Shown piece by piece: positions 17,709 to 28,287 of a stretch of 64,000 nt of DNA (the stretch's first letter is position 1; every line of letters begins with the position of its first letter). Source of the stretch: Nocardioides sp. GY 10127 (lineage in GTDB: Bacteria > Actinomycetota > Actinomycetes > Propionibacteriales > Nocardioidaceae). The stretch lies in assembly GCF_004919085.1 (NCBI RefSeq), contig NZ_STGL01000006.1:248001-312000 (forward strand), read 5' to 3'. The notes under the pieces were generated by a model that had not been told where the DNA came from, searched no databases, and was given only the letters and a program-made list of their open reading frames with translations. Position numbers and translations under genes: made by a program.

Positions 17709-18157
17709 CCGCGGTGCGGATGAGCCCTGACGGCGTGCCGGTCGAGGTGCGCGAGGGCGAGACGATCCTGCGGGCCCTCGCCCGCGCGGGGCAGGCCCAG
17801 CGGGTCGGCTGCCGCCGCGGCGGCTGCGGGATCTGCAAGGTCGACCTGCTCGAGGGCGAGGTGGCCTACGAGGCCGTCGTCGCCCCCAGCGTCCTCAGCG
17901 AGGAGGAGAAGGACGCCGGCGTGTGCCTCTCCTGCCGCGCGGTGCCGCTGCGCGACACGACCGTCGCGCTGCGCGACGACGCGCCGCCCGCCGCGTCCTG
18001 GCTCCTCCGGCTCCGCGAGGAGCACGAGCACGCCCGCCGGCGCCCGCCGGCACCGCACCAGCACCACGAGCACCACCACCAGCAGCAGCACCACCAGCAG
18101 AGCTCGACCCGGATCGCGGCGGACGCCGGGGCCGGCACCAACCAGAAGGGGGCATGA
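17705..18157 (+). CDS. Plant-type 2Fe-2S ferredoxin (XylT-like) with His/Gln-rich tail
   Basis: 150 aa, overlapping the dehydrogenase stop. The 2Fe-2S ligands are Cys36, Cys41, Cys44 and Cys74, the standard Cx4Cx2Cx29C plant-type spacing; Cys77 is extra. XylT/DmpQ ferredoxins next to catechol 2,3-dioxygenase re-reduce its oxidised active-site iron, and the position directly upstream supports the same role. The odd part is residues ~108-133, a Pro then His/Gln-rich tail (HHEHHHQQQHHQQ), not typical of this ferredoxin group. It may bind metal or be a low-complexity expansion. Confidence 0.88.
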   Translation: MTAVRMSPDGVPVEVREGETILRALARAGQAQRVGCRRGGCGICKVDLLEGEVAYEAVVAPSVLSEEEKDAGVCLSCRAVPLRDTTVALRDDAPPAASWLLRLREEHEHARRRPPAPHQHHEHHHQQQHHQQSSTRIAADAGAGTNQKGA

Positions 18158-18158
18158 C

Positions 18159-19073
18159 ATGGGAATCATGCGCATGGGTTACGTCCACACCCGGGTCACC
18201 GACCTGGCGGCGGCCCGCCAGCACTACGAGGAGACCCTCGGCCTGTACCCGGTCCTCGAGGAGCCCGGGAAGGTCTACTACAAGGGCTGGGACGAGTGGG
18301 ACCACCACTCGGTCGTGCTCGAGGAGGGCGGCGTCGGCGCCGCGAAGTTCGGCTGGAAGGTGCAGCGCGACGAGGACATCGAGGAGATCGAGAAGAAGGC
18401 CTGGGAGTTCGGCTGCAGCGTCGAGCGGATGTCGCGCGGCGAGAACCCGGAGATCGGCGACGGCATCCGGATCATCGCGCCCTCCACCCACGTGATGGAG
18501 GTCTACAGCCAGGCGACCGCGGTCGGCATGGAGGTCGGCACCCACAACCCCGAGCGCTTCCCGCGGCACCTGCGCGGCGTCGGCGTCCCCGGCCTCGACC
18601 ACGCGCTCATCGCGACCCAGGACCCGGGCCTGCTGGAGCGGTTCTTCCACCACGTCTTCGACATGTACACGACCGAGCGCTTCGCCTCGTCCTTCGACGA
18701 CGACGCCAAGACCATCGCCTCGTGGATGACGACGGGCAACCAGTACCACTCGATCGCCTGCATCGAGGGCCCCGAGGGCAAGCTCCACCACTTCGCCTTC
18801 AAGCTGGAGGACTGGAACGCCATCGGCCACGCCGCCGACCTGTTCACGATGGACGACGTGCCGATCGACATGGGCCCCACCAAGCACGGCATCACCCGCG
18901 GCTCGACGGTGTACTTCTTCGACCCGGCCGGCAACCGCAACGAGGTCTTCGCGGGCGGCGCCATGGCCTACCCGGACCGTCCGCTCATCACCTGGACGCC
19001 GGACCACATCGCCCGCGGGATCTACTACCACGCCCGCGAGATCAACGACCGCTTCACCACCGTCTACACCTGA
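18159..19073 (+). CDS. dmpB: Catechol 2,3-dioxygenase (extradiol)
   Basis: 304 aa, two-domain vicinal-oxygen-chelate dioxygenase of the XylE/DmpB class. The Fe(II) ligands are recognisable as His148 (PGLDHALI), the His pair at 210-211 (KLHHFAF) and Glu262 (GNRNEVFAGG). The C-terminal segment DPAGNRNEVF is the extradiol signature. It opens catechol next to the hydroxyls to give 2-hydroxymuconic semialdehyde, the substrate of the dehydrogenase two genes upstream. It is last in the operon and followed by a terminator. Substrate preference (catechol or methylcatechol) cannot be read from sequence. Confidence 0.93.
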   Translation: MGIMRMGYVHTRVTDLAAARQHYEETLGLYPVLEEPGKVYYKGWDEWDHHSVVLEEGGVGAAKFGWKVQRDEDIEEIEKKAWEFGCSVERMSRGENPEIGDGIRIIAPSTHVMEVYSQATAVGMEVGTHNPERFPRHLRGVGVPGLDHALIATQDPGLLERFFHHVFDMYTTERFASSFDDDAKTIASWMTTGNQYHSIACIEGPEGKLHHFAFKLEDWNAIGHAADLFTMDDVPIDMGPTKHGITRGSTVYFFDPAGNRNEVFAGGAMAYPDRPLITWTPDHIARGIYYHAREINDRFTTVYT

Positions 19074-19138
19074 GCCGTACCCCGGCTCCGCCTCCCACCA
19101 GCCCGGCCCGCAGTCACGCACTGCGACGGGCCGGCCAC

Positions 19139-19168
19139 GGGCCCCGCGACACCGTCGTCGCGGGGCCC
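19139..19168 (+). terminator. Hairpin terminator after catechol dioxygenase
   Basis: 12-bp stem GGGCCCCGCGAC / GTCGCGGGGCCC with a 6-nt loop, 66 nt after the dioxygenase stop. Confidence 0.75.
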
Positions 19169-19220
19169 TCGTCGTCTCCCGGTTCATGGGATCGAGGGAG
19201 GCGCCGACGCGTGTCGGGCG

Positions 19221-19230
19221 TCACACTGGA
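19221..19230 (+). promoter_or_regulatory. TCACACTGGA motif at the second IclR gene start
   Basis: The decamer ends 3 nt before ATG 19234. The same decamer occurs at 27275-27284, upstream of the ABC-importer operon. Its position would suit autorepression, but it may also just include the ribosome site (CTGGAG). Confidence 0.4.
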
Positions 19231-19233
19231 GCC

Positions 19234-20091
19234 ATGACGAGTCCGCCGACCGAGCGCGCCGACCGGGTGCGCCCGGGCGCACTCCAGTCGGTCAGCACCG
19301 CCGCCGAGGTCCTGGTCGCGTTCCTCGGCGCCGAGGACCTCGGGGTCAGCGAGGTCGCCCGGCGGCTGGGGGTGGCCAAGTCGACCGCGCACCGCACCCT
19401 GAGCACGCTGGCCGAGTCCGGCCTGCTGGTCCGCTCGAGCGTGACCGGCCGCTACCGGCTCGGGCTGCGCATGTACGAGCTCGGGCAGGTCGCCCGGGAC
19501 CGGGAGCCCCTGCACCGCGCCGCGCTCCCCCTGCTCGAGCGGCTGCACGCCCGCACCGGGCTCACCGTGCACCTCGCGGTCGCCGACGGCGCCCACGTCG
19601 TCTTCGTGGAGCGGCTGCACGGGGCGTCCGCGCTCCCGATCCTCGGCGCGAGCGCCCGCCGGGTGCCCGCCCACCTCACCGCGGTCGGCAAGGCCCTGGC
19701 CGCCTTCGACCCGAGGGTCGCGGCGGCCGCCGAGCGCGCCGGCCTCGCCCCGGCGACCGACTCCTCCGTGACCGGGCCCGAGGAGTGGGCCGCGTGCCTG
19801 GAGAGGGTCCGGCGCGACGGCTGGGCCCGCGCGCGCGACGAGAGCGTCGAGGGCCTCTCGTCCGTGGCCGTCCCCGTGCGGGCGCAGAACGGCCCCGTCG
19901 TGTGCGCGATCTCCGTCGCCGGCTCCACGGGCGAGGTGGACGCGCGCCTCGGCGGCCTCGTGCAGGAGCTGCGGGCGGCCGCGACCGGCGTCGGCCAGCG
20001 GCTCGTGGCCCCGGAGCGGGACACCCGGAGCGAGGAACGGAGCGAGGTCCGGGGCGACGCCGAGGAGCAGGGCCTCACCACCCCGCGGTGA
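19234..20091 (+). CDS. Second IclR-family transcriptional regulator
   Basis: 285 aa from ATG 19234; an upstream ATG at 19186 would add 16 residues that extend past the TCACACTGGA motif. A winged helix-turn-helix (LGVSEVARRLGVAKSTAHRTL, read as two halves, about 33-53) is followed by the IclR effector domain with VGKALAAF and RARDESVEGLSSVAVPV. It stands between the dioxygenase operon and the leftward transport/DUF3500 operon, overlapping the monooxygenase gene by 17 bp at its 3' end. A likely second pathway regulator, for example of import. Residues after ~255 are charged and low in complexity. Confidence 0.85.
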   Translation: MTSPPTERADRVRPGALQSVSTAAEVLVAFLGAEDLGVSEVARRLGVAKSTAHRTLSTLAESGLLVRSSVTGRYRLGLRMYELGQVARDREPLHRAALPLLERLHARTGLTVHLAVADGAHVVFVERLHGASALPILGASARRVPAHLTAVGKALAAFDPRVAAAAERAGLAPATDSSVTGPEEWAACLERVRRDGWARARDESVEGLSSVAVPVRAQNGPVVCAISVAGSTGEVDARLGGLVQELRAAATGVGQRLVAPERDTRSEERSEVRGDAEEQGLTTPR

Positions 20092-21094
20092 GCTCCAGGA
20101 GCAGTCGGTCGGACTCGTCCACGTGCTCCGCGCACGGCAGGTCGGTGACGGCGAGCAGCTCGTCGGCGCCCCACGCGGCGAGCACCTCGCGCAGCGCCGC
20201 GGCCACGGTCGCCGGCGAGCCGGTGACGGCGGCCGCGAGCTGCCCCTCGGCCCGGTAGCGCTCGGCCGCGGACCAGTCGAGCACGGCGTCCTCGCAGGCC
20301 ACGAGCGGGCGTCCGCCGTGCCGCACCCGGTCCAGCGCGCGCCGCTGCACGCTGCGGAAGCGGTGCCGGGCGGCCTCGTCGCACTCCGCGACGAGCACCG
20401 GCAGGCACGCCACGACGTGCGGTGCGGCCGGCCCGCCGGGTCGGGGCCGGAAGGACTCGCGGTAGGCCCGGACGGCGGCCGGGACGCCGTCCGGCGCGAC
20501 GTGCCCGGCCAGGGCGACCGGGAGGCCGAGGCGTCCGGCGAGCTCCCCGCCGGCCCGCGAGCCGACGAGCAGCACCGGCTCGACCCCCGACCCCGCGACG
20601 CCGGCGGAGGAGGCGTCGAGGAAGCCGAGCGTCTCGCGGACGTCGTCGGCGAAGGACTCGTACGGCACCGGGGTGCGCCTGATCCACGCGTCGGTGCGGT
20701 CGTCGCCGCCGGAGGCGCTGCCCAGGCCGAGGTCGACCCGGCCGGGGGCCAGCGCGGCCACCAGCCGCGCCCGCTCGGCGACCAGGAAGGGGCTGTGGTT
20801 GCGGCTCATCACGCCGCCGGCCCCCAGCCGCACCCGCGTGGTGCGCTGCGCGGCGAGCGCCGCCAGCAGCAGCGGGTCGCTGGAGGCGGCGTCGCCGTCG
20901 CCGGGTCGACCGGCGTGCAGCTCGGTGAACCAGACCCGGTGCGCGCCGAGGGCGTCGAGGCGCTCGGCGCGCACCAGGGCACGCGCCAGCGCCGTCCCCA
21001 CGGCGTCGCCCGCCGCGGCGGGCCCGGTGCGCGCCTCGTCGCCGCCGTCCGTCCCCTGGACGAGCGGCGCCGAGTCGAGGAAGCCCGTCAGCAC
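20075..21094 (-). CDS. Luciferase-like flavin-dependent oxidoreductase
   Basis: 339 aa from GTG 21094 with GGTGAG upstream. It has the TIM-barrel pattern of LLM-class FMN oxidoreductases: N-terminal HRVWFTELHAG, RVRLGAGGVMSRNHSPFLVAE (split GAGGVM and NHSPFLVAE) and ALAPGRVDLGLGSASGGD. It starts 52 bp after the DUF3500 stop on the same strand, so it may be the last gene of the importer operon. LLM enzymes include monooxygenases acting on organic substrates with reduced flavin; no substrate can be assigned. Its 3' end overlaps the convergent IclR gene by 17 bp. Confidence 0.8.
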   Translation of the reverse strand: MLTGFLDSAPLVQGTDGGDEARTGPAAAGDAVGTALARALVRAERLDALGAHRVWFTELHAGRPGDGDAASSDPLLLAALAAQRTTRVRLGAGGVMSRNHSPFLVAERARLVAALAPGRVDLGLGSASGGDDRTDAWIRRTPVPYESFADDVRETLGFLDASSAGVAGSGVEPVLLVGSRAGGELAGRLGLPVALAGHVAPDGVPAAVRAYRESFRPRPGGPAAPHVVACLPVLVAECDEAARHRFRSVQRRALDRVRHGGRPLVACEDAVLDWSAAERYRAEGQLAAAVTGSPATVAAALREVLAAWGADELLAVTDLPCAEHVDESDRLLLELTAGW

Positions 21095-21146
21095 GCGCTC
21101 ACCACGAGACGCGTGCGGACGGGCGGTGCCGGGGCAGCGACCCGCC

Positions 21147-22286
21147 TCAGAGCTCGAGCTGCGGGTCGAGGTCGGCGCTGGAGACCTTGCGGGTGTCCCC
21201 CTGCGACTCCCAGGGCAGCCGGTCGGGCATCGCGTCCGGGTGCTCGGCCAGCAGGATCTCCCCGCCCAGGTCGTTCTCGAAGTCGCGCAGCACGGAGTGG
21301 ATGTGGTCGCCGTCCGCGATGGCGTTGACCAGCTCCATGAGGAAGCGCGGGGTCTGCACCCGGAAGTAGTGCGGGGTGCCGGGGTGCTCGTCGCCGGCCC
21401 ACGTGAACCAGACCGTGTCCAGGCCGGCGGCGCGGACGTCGTCCTGGAGCTTCTTGGCGATGGGGGCCGGGAAGCGCTCGAGGAACTTGTCGACGACGTA
21501 GAGCAGGTCGGCCTGCGCCTCGGGCGTCAGCTCGTCGCCGGTGATGCCGGTGGGGTTGTCCTTGACCAGGCGCAGCGCGTGCCGGTCCTTGTCCGTGAGC
21601 CGGTACTGCGGCATGCCGAGGTCGCGGACGTCCGGGTACTCCACCGAGCCGATGCGCGGCACGTAGCGGGTGACGAAGTCGGCCGGCGCGACCGGGTGCA
21701 CGATGGCGCGGGTGCGCTGCTCCTCGGTGAGCGAGCCGAGCACGCGGAAGGCCGCGGACTCCTCGTCGTGCAGGGGCTTGTTGGTGCCGTCGTAGTTGAC
21801 GGGCTGCTGGCCCATGGCCGACGGGGTGGCGAGGATCCACCGCTCCTTGACCACCGTGAGGTTGATGCCCAGGTGGTGGCCGTAGAAGCGGAAGGCCCAC
21901 GTGTCCTCGAAGCCGGGGCGGCCGAAGATCGTCACGTAGTAGTTGTGCGGGTCGCGCCAGGCGCCCAGCGCGCGCCCGAGGAAGTCCGCCTCGTAGTCGC
22001 GCAGCACGTGCTCGAGCTGCGGGACCTGGGTGGACTGGGTGAAGGTCCGCACCGGGAGGGCCGCGGCGATGATGTCCCAGACCAGGATCTTCTGGCTGCG
22101 GGTCAGGTCGTGCAGCGACAGGCCCGTGTGCTCCGGCCGCGGGATGATGTCCCAGTCGAAGCGGTGCGGGTCGTCCATCGGCAGCACCAGGTGCTGGCGC
22201 TGGGTCAGGTCCGCGGTCTCGATGAGGCCCATGACCGCGACCAGCATCTTGCTGGCGACCTCGGGGGCCTCGTAGAGCTCGTTCAC
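21147..22286 (-). CDS. DUF3500 protein in the aromatic-transport operon
   Basis: 379 aa from GTG 22286, one base after the LivM stop, with GAGAGGA upstream. There is no signal peptide, so it is cytoplasmic. It shares the DUF3500 core with the lipoprotein at 8960: YYVTIFGRPGFEDTWAFRF then YGHHLG (His137/His138), and a C-terminal VWFTWAGDEHPGTPHYFRVQ segment. Operon position downstream of a complete branched-chain-type importer suggests action on, or binding of, the imported compound or a metal cofactor. The family has no activity I can name, so this is inference from context. Confidence 0.8.
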   Translation of the reverse strand: MNELYEAPEVASKMLVAVMGLIETADLTQRQHLVLPMDDPHRFDWDIIPRPEHTGLSLHDLTRSQKILVWDIIAAALPVRTFTQSTQVPQLEHVLRDYEADFLGRALGAWRDPHNYYVTIFGRPGFEDTWAFRFYGHHLGINLTVVKERWILATPSAMGQQPVNYDGTNKPLHDEESAAFRVLGSLTEEQRTRAIVHPVAPADFVTRYVPRIGSVEYPDVRDLGMPQYRLTDKDRHALRLVKDNPTGITGDELTPEAQADLLYVVDKFLERFPAPIAKKLQDDVRAAGLDTVWFTWAGDEHPGTPHYFRVQTPRFLMELVNAIADGDHIHSVLRDFENDLGGEILLAEHPDAMPDRLPWESQGDTRKVSSADLDPQLEL

Positions 22287-22287
22287 G

Positions 22288-23466
22288 TCAGTTCCTCTCA
22301 GGGGTGTCGGGAGCAGCGGCACCCGCCGCGGCGGTGGTGCGGCTGGGTGCGGAGGGCAGGTCCAGGAGCCGGTAGCCGACCGGGAACGGGCGCAGGCGAC
22401 CGCCGCGCGAGACGAGGCCCCACAGGCCGCGCGGGGCGTAGAGCGTCACCGCGATGACGATGGCGCCGAGGATGACCAGGTACCAGGAGCCGAGCTGGGC
22501 CAGCTGGTCCTGGAGCACCCAGTAGACGATCGCGCCGACGATGGGGCCCTCGATGCTGCCGATGCCGCCGATGACGACCACGAAGATCATCGCCACGGTG
22601 AAGGAGATCGAGAACGCCGAGTCCGGCTGCACGCGCAGCGTGTTCGCGGCGGTGAGGCCGCCGCCGAACGCCGCGCCCATGGCCGCGACCACGTAGACGA
22701 TCCGCTTGGAGAGCGTGACCCGCACGCCGAGCGAGGCCGCGGCCACCGCGTCGTCGCGGATCGCGGTGAAGCCCAGGCCGAGGCGCGAACGCATGAGGAG
22801 GTAGGTGGCCGCCACCATCACCACGGCGCCGGCGAGGCCGAACCAGTAGACGAAGGCGATGCGGTAGACGGCGTCCAGGCCGCCGAAGGAGCGGACGGTG
22901 AAGCCCGCGCCGCCGCCCACGGCGTCGGTCTGGGCGACCACCAGGCGCAGCACCTCGGCCACGACCCAGGTGCCGATCGCGAAGTACCCGCCGACGAGCC
23001 GGAAGGTGAGCCAGCTGATCGGGATCGAGACCAGGCCGGCCACGAGGACGCCCACCACGATGGCGACGAACGGGCTCAGCCCCAGGACGTCGCCGAAGTA
23101 GACCAGGCCGTAGGCGCCGAGGCCGACGAAGGCCTGCTGGCCGATCGAGACCATGCCGCCGTAGCCGGCGAGCAGGTTCCAGGCGGTGCCCATCACGACG
23201 AGGGCGAAGAGCAGGACCAGGCGCTGCTGGAGGCCGCGGTCGAAGACGTACGGCCCCATCGCGAGCACGGCCAGGACGGCGAGCATCACCGCGGCGCCGA
23301 TCCAGCTGGACAGGGAGGCCCGGCGGACGCGGGCGCGCACGGTCGGGGTGTCGCTCGGCGCCGCGTGGGCGCCGCCCTTCTCGGGGGCCGCGGCCGCGGT
23401 GGACCCCGCGGTGGGCTTCGGGGTGGGCTCCGTGGCGGACTGCTGGGCGGGGGTCTGCGCGCTCAT
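22288..23466 (-). CDS. livM: ABC importer permease, LivM type
   Basis: 392 aa, starting in an ATGA overlap with LivH. Residues 1-45 are a Thr/Pro/Ala-rich cytoplasmic tail, then about ten hydrophobic helices. The LivM family signature GYGGMVSIGQQAFVGLGAY is present in two adjacent parts, along with TLRVQPDSAFSISFTVAMIF. It pairs with LivH to form the membrane channel of a branched-chain-amino-acid-type importer. Such importers carry aromatic acids in several soil bacteria; the surrounding meta-pathway genes favour that here. Confidence 0.92.
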   Translation of the reverse strand: MSAQTPAQQSATEPTPKPTAGSTAAAAPEKGGAHAAPSDTPTVRARVRRASLSSWIGAAVMLAVLAVLAMGPYVFDRGLQQRLVLLFALVVMGTAWNLLAGYGGMVSIGQQAFVGLGAYGLVYFGDVLGLSPFVAIVVGVLVAGLVSIPISWLTFRLVGGYFAIGTWVVAEVLRLVVAQTDAVGGGAGFTVRSFGGLDAVYRIAFVYWFGLAGAVVMVAATYLLMRSRLGLGFTAIRDDAVAAASLGVRVTLSKRIVYVVAAMGAAFGGGLTAANTLRVQPDSAFSISFTVAMIFVVVIGGIGSIEGPIVGAIVYWVLQDQLAQLGSWYLVILGAIVIAVTLYAPRGLWGLVSRGGRLRPFPVGYRLLDLPSAPSRTTAAAGAAAPDTPERN

Positions 23467-24332
23467 GCCACGGCCACCTTCGGGAGCAGGCCGGCGGGGC
23501 GCACGGCGAGGACGGCGAGGAAGACCAGGTGGCCGATGAGGAACCCGTAGGCCGGGTCGATCTGCGACCCGAGCGACTGGGTCACGCCCAGCACGAGCCC
23601 GCCCAGCAGCGTGCCCCACAGCGACCCGAGGCCGCCGATGATGACCGCCTCGAAGGCGAAGATGAGGACGAGGTCGCCGTAGCCCGGCGTGAACTGCGTG
23701 CGCATCCCCAGGAAGACGCCGGCCAGGCCGACGGTCGCCAGCGCGATGGCGGTGGCCAGCGCGTAGACGTGCTTCTCGTTGATGCCCATGAGCCGCGCGA
23801 CCTCGGGGTCGTCGGAGGCCGCGCGCATCGCCCGGCCGCTGCGGGTGCGGGCCAGGAACCACTGCAGCGCCGCCACCACGAGGACGCCGGCCAGCCCGGT
23901 CACCGCCGGGAGCAGACCGATCGAGAGCCCGTCGGCCAGCTGCACGCTCGCGGTGCCGAAGGAGCCGGAGCGCAGCGACTGCGAGTCGGCCGTGAACCAC
24001 TCCTGCAGCAGGTTGGTGAGGATGACCGCGACGCCGAAGGTGACGAGCACCGGCACGAGGCCGCCCAGGTCGACGGCCCGGTTGAGGAAGCCGCGCTGGA
24101 GCAGGTAGCCGAAGCCCGCGAGCACGAGCGGGGCGACCACGAGGGCCACCCACAGCGGGAGGCCGGCGTCCTCGACGACGACGACGCCGACGTAGGCGCC
24201 CGCCACCGCCAGGAGGCCGTGGGCGAGGTTGACGATGCGCATGACGCCGAACATCAGCGACAGGCCTGCGGCCAGGAGCGCGTAGAAGCCTCCCAGCAGG
24301 GCGCCCTGCGCGAGGGCGTTCACCCAGTCCAT
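23463..24332 (-). CDS. livH: ABC importer permease, LivH type
   Basis: 289 aa, typical length, ATG behind AAGGAG. The N-terminal GALLGGFYALLAAGLSLMFG and IVNLAHG motifs, and the later FEAVIIGGLGSLWGTLLGG segment, are classic LivH. It is separated from LivF by 145 bp that contain a four-fold 12-bp repeat over the LivF stop codon. Confidence 0.92.
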   Translation of the reverse strand: MDWVNALAQGALLGGFYALLAAGLSLMFGVMRIVNLAHGLLAVAGAYVGVVVVEDAGLPLWVALVVAPLVLAGFGYLLQRGFLNRAVDLGGLVPVLVTFGVAVILTNLLQEWFTADSQSLRSGSFGTASVQLADGLSIGLLPAVTGLAGVLVVAALQWFLARTRSGRAMRAASDDPEVARLMGINEKHVYALATAIALATVGLAGVFLGMRTQFTPGYGDLVLIFAFEAVIIGGLGSLWGTLLGGLVLGVTQSLGSQIDPAYGFLIGHLVFLAVLAVRPAGLLPKVAVA

Positions 24333-24439
24333 GGTGGTGGTCTCCTTGGCGGTACGGGTCCGGCCGGGGCCGGGTGGGGACGATGTGGTGGGCCCGGGGC
24401 GCCGGGGAGAGCGCCGGGGGCGTGGTGACCCGGTGGCCG

Positions 24440-24477
24440 GGTCAGTGCCTGGGTCAGTGGCCGGGTCAGTGGCCGGG

Positions 24478-24487
<10 letters not shown>
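24440..24487 (-). repeat. 12-bp tandem repeat x4 spanning the LivF stop codon
   Basis: Units read GGTCAGTGGCCG on the plus strand (the first unit varies). Each holds TCA, that is TGA on the coding strand, at 24442, 24454, 24466 and 24478, so four stop codons line up in one frame; 24478 is the LivF stop. Confidence 0.8.
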
Positions 24488-25921
<1,434 letters not shown>

Positions 25922-25925
<4 letters not shown>

Positions 25926-27217
25926 TTCAGCGCCGCCAGCTGGGCCTCGACGGCGACCTGCGGGGCGTCGTTGTTGGCCACGATGGTGAGCTGGTTGGTG
26001 AAGTCACCGTCGGTGGCCGGGCTCCACTGGCCGCCGGCCAGCGGGGTCTTGGCGACGTTCGGCACGGGGCCCGAGGTGAAGTCGACCGGGCCGACGAGCG
26101 TGTCGGTGCTCAGGGTGGAGAGCGCGTCCACGATGGCCTGCTTGTCGTTGCTGCCGGCCTCCTCGACGGCGGCGGCGAGGACCTCGAACAGGGCCTCGGA
26201 GAAGCCCAGCGGCATCGACCACTGGTTGCCGGTGTCGGCCTCGTAGGCGTCGGCGAACTCCTGCGAGCTCTGGCCGAGGAGGGTCGAGGTGGTGTCGTAC
26301 TGCGGGGCCCACCAGACCTCGGTGGCCAGGCCGTCGGCGCCGTCGCCGAGGGCGTCGACGGCGGCCGGGAACTCGATGGCCCGGGCGACCGTGGCGACCT
26401 TCGGGGTGTAGCCCTGCTGCTGGGCCTGCTGCCAGAAGGCGGCGAAGTCCGGCGGGGTCACGCAGGCGAGGAGGATGTCGTCGCCGTTCTTCTTGAACTG
26501 GGCGATCTGCGCGGAGTAGTCCTGGGTGCCGGACTCGAAGAGGCCCGGGTCGTCCAGGGTGTAGCCGCCGTCCTTGACCAGGTCGGGGAACGCGGCGGAC
26601 CAGGCCTGGCCGTCGGCGTCGTTCGGCCACAGGGCCGCGACCTTCTTGTTCGTGTCGACCTGGTCCCACATGTTCTCGTAGGTCGAGGCGACGTCCTCGA
26701 GGCCCCAGAAGAAGTGGTAGGTCCAGTCGAAGCCCTGGTCGTCCGTGCCGCCGCGGCCGTAGTACCAGGGCTGCCACGGGGTGTCGTCGGTGATGCAGGG
26801 CGTGGAGTTCGCCTCGCACTGGTCGGAGACCGGGACGGTGGTGTCGGGCGTGGCGTGGGCCATGACGACGTCGACGCCGTCGGTGTTGATCAGCTCGCCG
26901 GCGACCTCGGCGGCGCGGGTCGGGTCGGACTGGGAGTCCTTGACGATGATCTGGACGTCGTAGTCGGTCCCGCCGGCCGAGATCGGGTTCTCGTCGAAGT
27001 AGGACTGCATCTGGTCGACGACCCACTCGTCGGGGGCACCGAAGGCGGCGAGGTTGCCGGTCAGGGGCGTCACGAAGCCGACCTTGATGGTCGTGCTGTC
27101 GGAGGCGGTGTCGGCCCCGCCGAGGTCGCCGCACGCGGCGGCGGAGGCGGCCAGGCCGAACGTCAGCGCCAGGGCCAGCGAGCGGCGGACCCGGGTGGAA
27201 GCGGTGGTGGAGGGCAT
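25922..27217 (-). CDS. ABC importer substrate-binding lipoprotein (Leu/Ile/Val-binding fold)
   Basis: 431 aa, ATG with AAGAGGA upstream. The lipoprotein signal ends in ASAAAC with Cys29. The mature part follows the periplasmic-binding type I pattern: VGFVTPLTGNLAAFGAPDEW (split VGFVTPLTG, LAAFGAPDEW), then a long two-lobed domain. It captures the substrate at the outer membrane face and delivers it to LivHM. First gene of the importer operon (binding protein, LivG, LivF, LivH, LivM, DUF3500, probably the LLM enzyme). Its place among meta-cleavage genes suggests an aromatic substrate. Confidence 0.9.
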
Positions 27218-27274
27218 CGCGGTCCTCTTCTGATCAGCCGACGCGCCGTCGCGTCGGGATGTCTGTGGCCGGTA

Positions 27275-27300
27275 TCACACTGGAACCTCCGCACTGTGTG
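27275..27300 (-). promoter_or_regulatory. Candidate operator upstream of the ABC-importer operon
   Basis: Two decamers lie 58-84 nt upstream of the binding-protein start. TCACACTGGA (27275-27284, plus strand) is identical to 19221-19230 at the second IclR start. GCACTGTGTG (27291-27300) is the complement of CACACAGTGC in the first IclR/dehydrogenase promoter. The co-occurrence suggests a shared IclR-type site. Confidence 0.45.
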
Positions 27301-27495
27301 CCAGGCCACTTTCCCGCTTCGTGGGAGCGTTCATCCGTTCCTCACAGGACTGTGAGGCGGCCACGAGCGGACTGTGTCCGGGCACGCCCCGGACCCGCCC
27401 CTGCCCGGTTGCCACGAGCCCTGCAGGAGGGCGCGCGGGACCGGGCCGGCGGGTGTCGGCGTGCGGGTCGAGCGGGTCGAGCGGCGTGCGATGGG

Positions 27496-28287
27496 TCAGG
27501 CGGTGAAGCGGGCGGTCACGCCGCCCAGGGGGCCGCCGAACTGGGCGGTCACGGTGTCCCCGGGAGCCACGGGGATGGCGGCGGTCACCGAGCCGGGCAG
27601 GATCACGTGGCCCGCCTCGAGCACGGTCCCCCAGCGGCCGACGGTGTTCGCCAGCCAGACCAGGGAGCTGATGGAGGAGCCCAGCACGGCGGCACCGGTG
27701 CCGCTGGCCTGGACGACCCCGCGGTTGCGCAGCACGCAGCCGACGAGCCGGAGGTCGACGTCCTCGAGCCGCGTGGGCTTGGAGCCGAGCACCACGCCCC
27801 CGGAGGAGGCGTTGTCGGCGACGGTGTCGAGGAGGCCGATGCGCCAGTCCTCGATCCGGCTGTCGATGATCTCGAGCGCCGGCACGACGTAGTCGACCGC
27901 CGCCACGACCTCGGCCAGGGTGACCCCGGGGCCGGCGAGCGGGCGCTTGAGCACGAAGGCGATCTCCGGCTCGACGCGGGGCGCGATCCAGGTGGACGCC
28001 GGGATCGCCGCGTGCTCGAGGTGGAACATGGACTCCCACAGGTGCCCGAAGTCGGGCTGGTCGACGCCGAGCATCCGCTGCATCGCCAGGGACGTGAGCC
28101 CGACCTTGTGCCCGCGGACGCGCTCGCCGCGGTCGAGCCGGGTGCGCACCTGGGCGAGCTGGATCGCGTAGGCGTCGTCGAGGGTCAGCCCCTCGTAGGT
28201 CTCCGTGAGCGGCGGGACCGGCTTGCCGGTGGACTCCGCCTCCAGCAGCGCCTGCGCCGCCTCGTTCCGGACCTCGTCGCTGGCCAT
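27496..28287 (-). CDS. dmpE: 2-oxopent-4-enoate (2-hydroxypentadienoate) hydratase
   Basis: 263 aa from ATG 28287 (GAGGGG upstream). Same FAH-like fold as the decarboxylase at 14886 but with hydratase-type features: GHKVGLTS, QPDFGHLWESMF, APRVEPEIAFVL, EIIDSRIEDW and TVADNASSG. It adds water to the product of the decarboxylase to give 4-hydroxy-2-oxovalerate, substrate of the aldolase. It lies 12 kb from the other lower-pathway genes, upstream of the importer on the same strand with a 278-bp gap. With it, the lower meta pathway in the window is complete. Confidence 0.85.
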   Translation of the reverse strand: MASDEVRNEAAQALLEAESTGKPVPPLTETYEGLTLDDAYAIQLAQVRTRLDRGERVRGHKVGLTSLAMQRMLGVDQPDFGHLWESMFHLEHAAIPASTWIAPRVEPEIAFVLKRPLAGPGVTLAEVVAAVDYVVPALEIIDSRIEDWRIGLLDTVADNASSGGVVLGSKPTRLEDVDLRLVGCVLRNRGVVQASGTGAAVLGSSISSLVWLANTVGRWGTVLEAGHVILPGSVTAAIPVAPGDTVTAQFGGPLGGVTARFTA

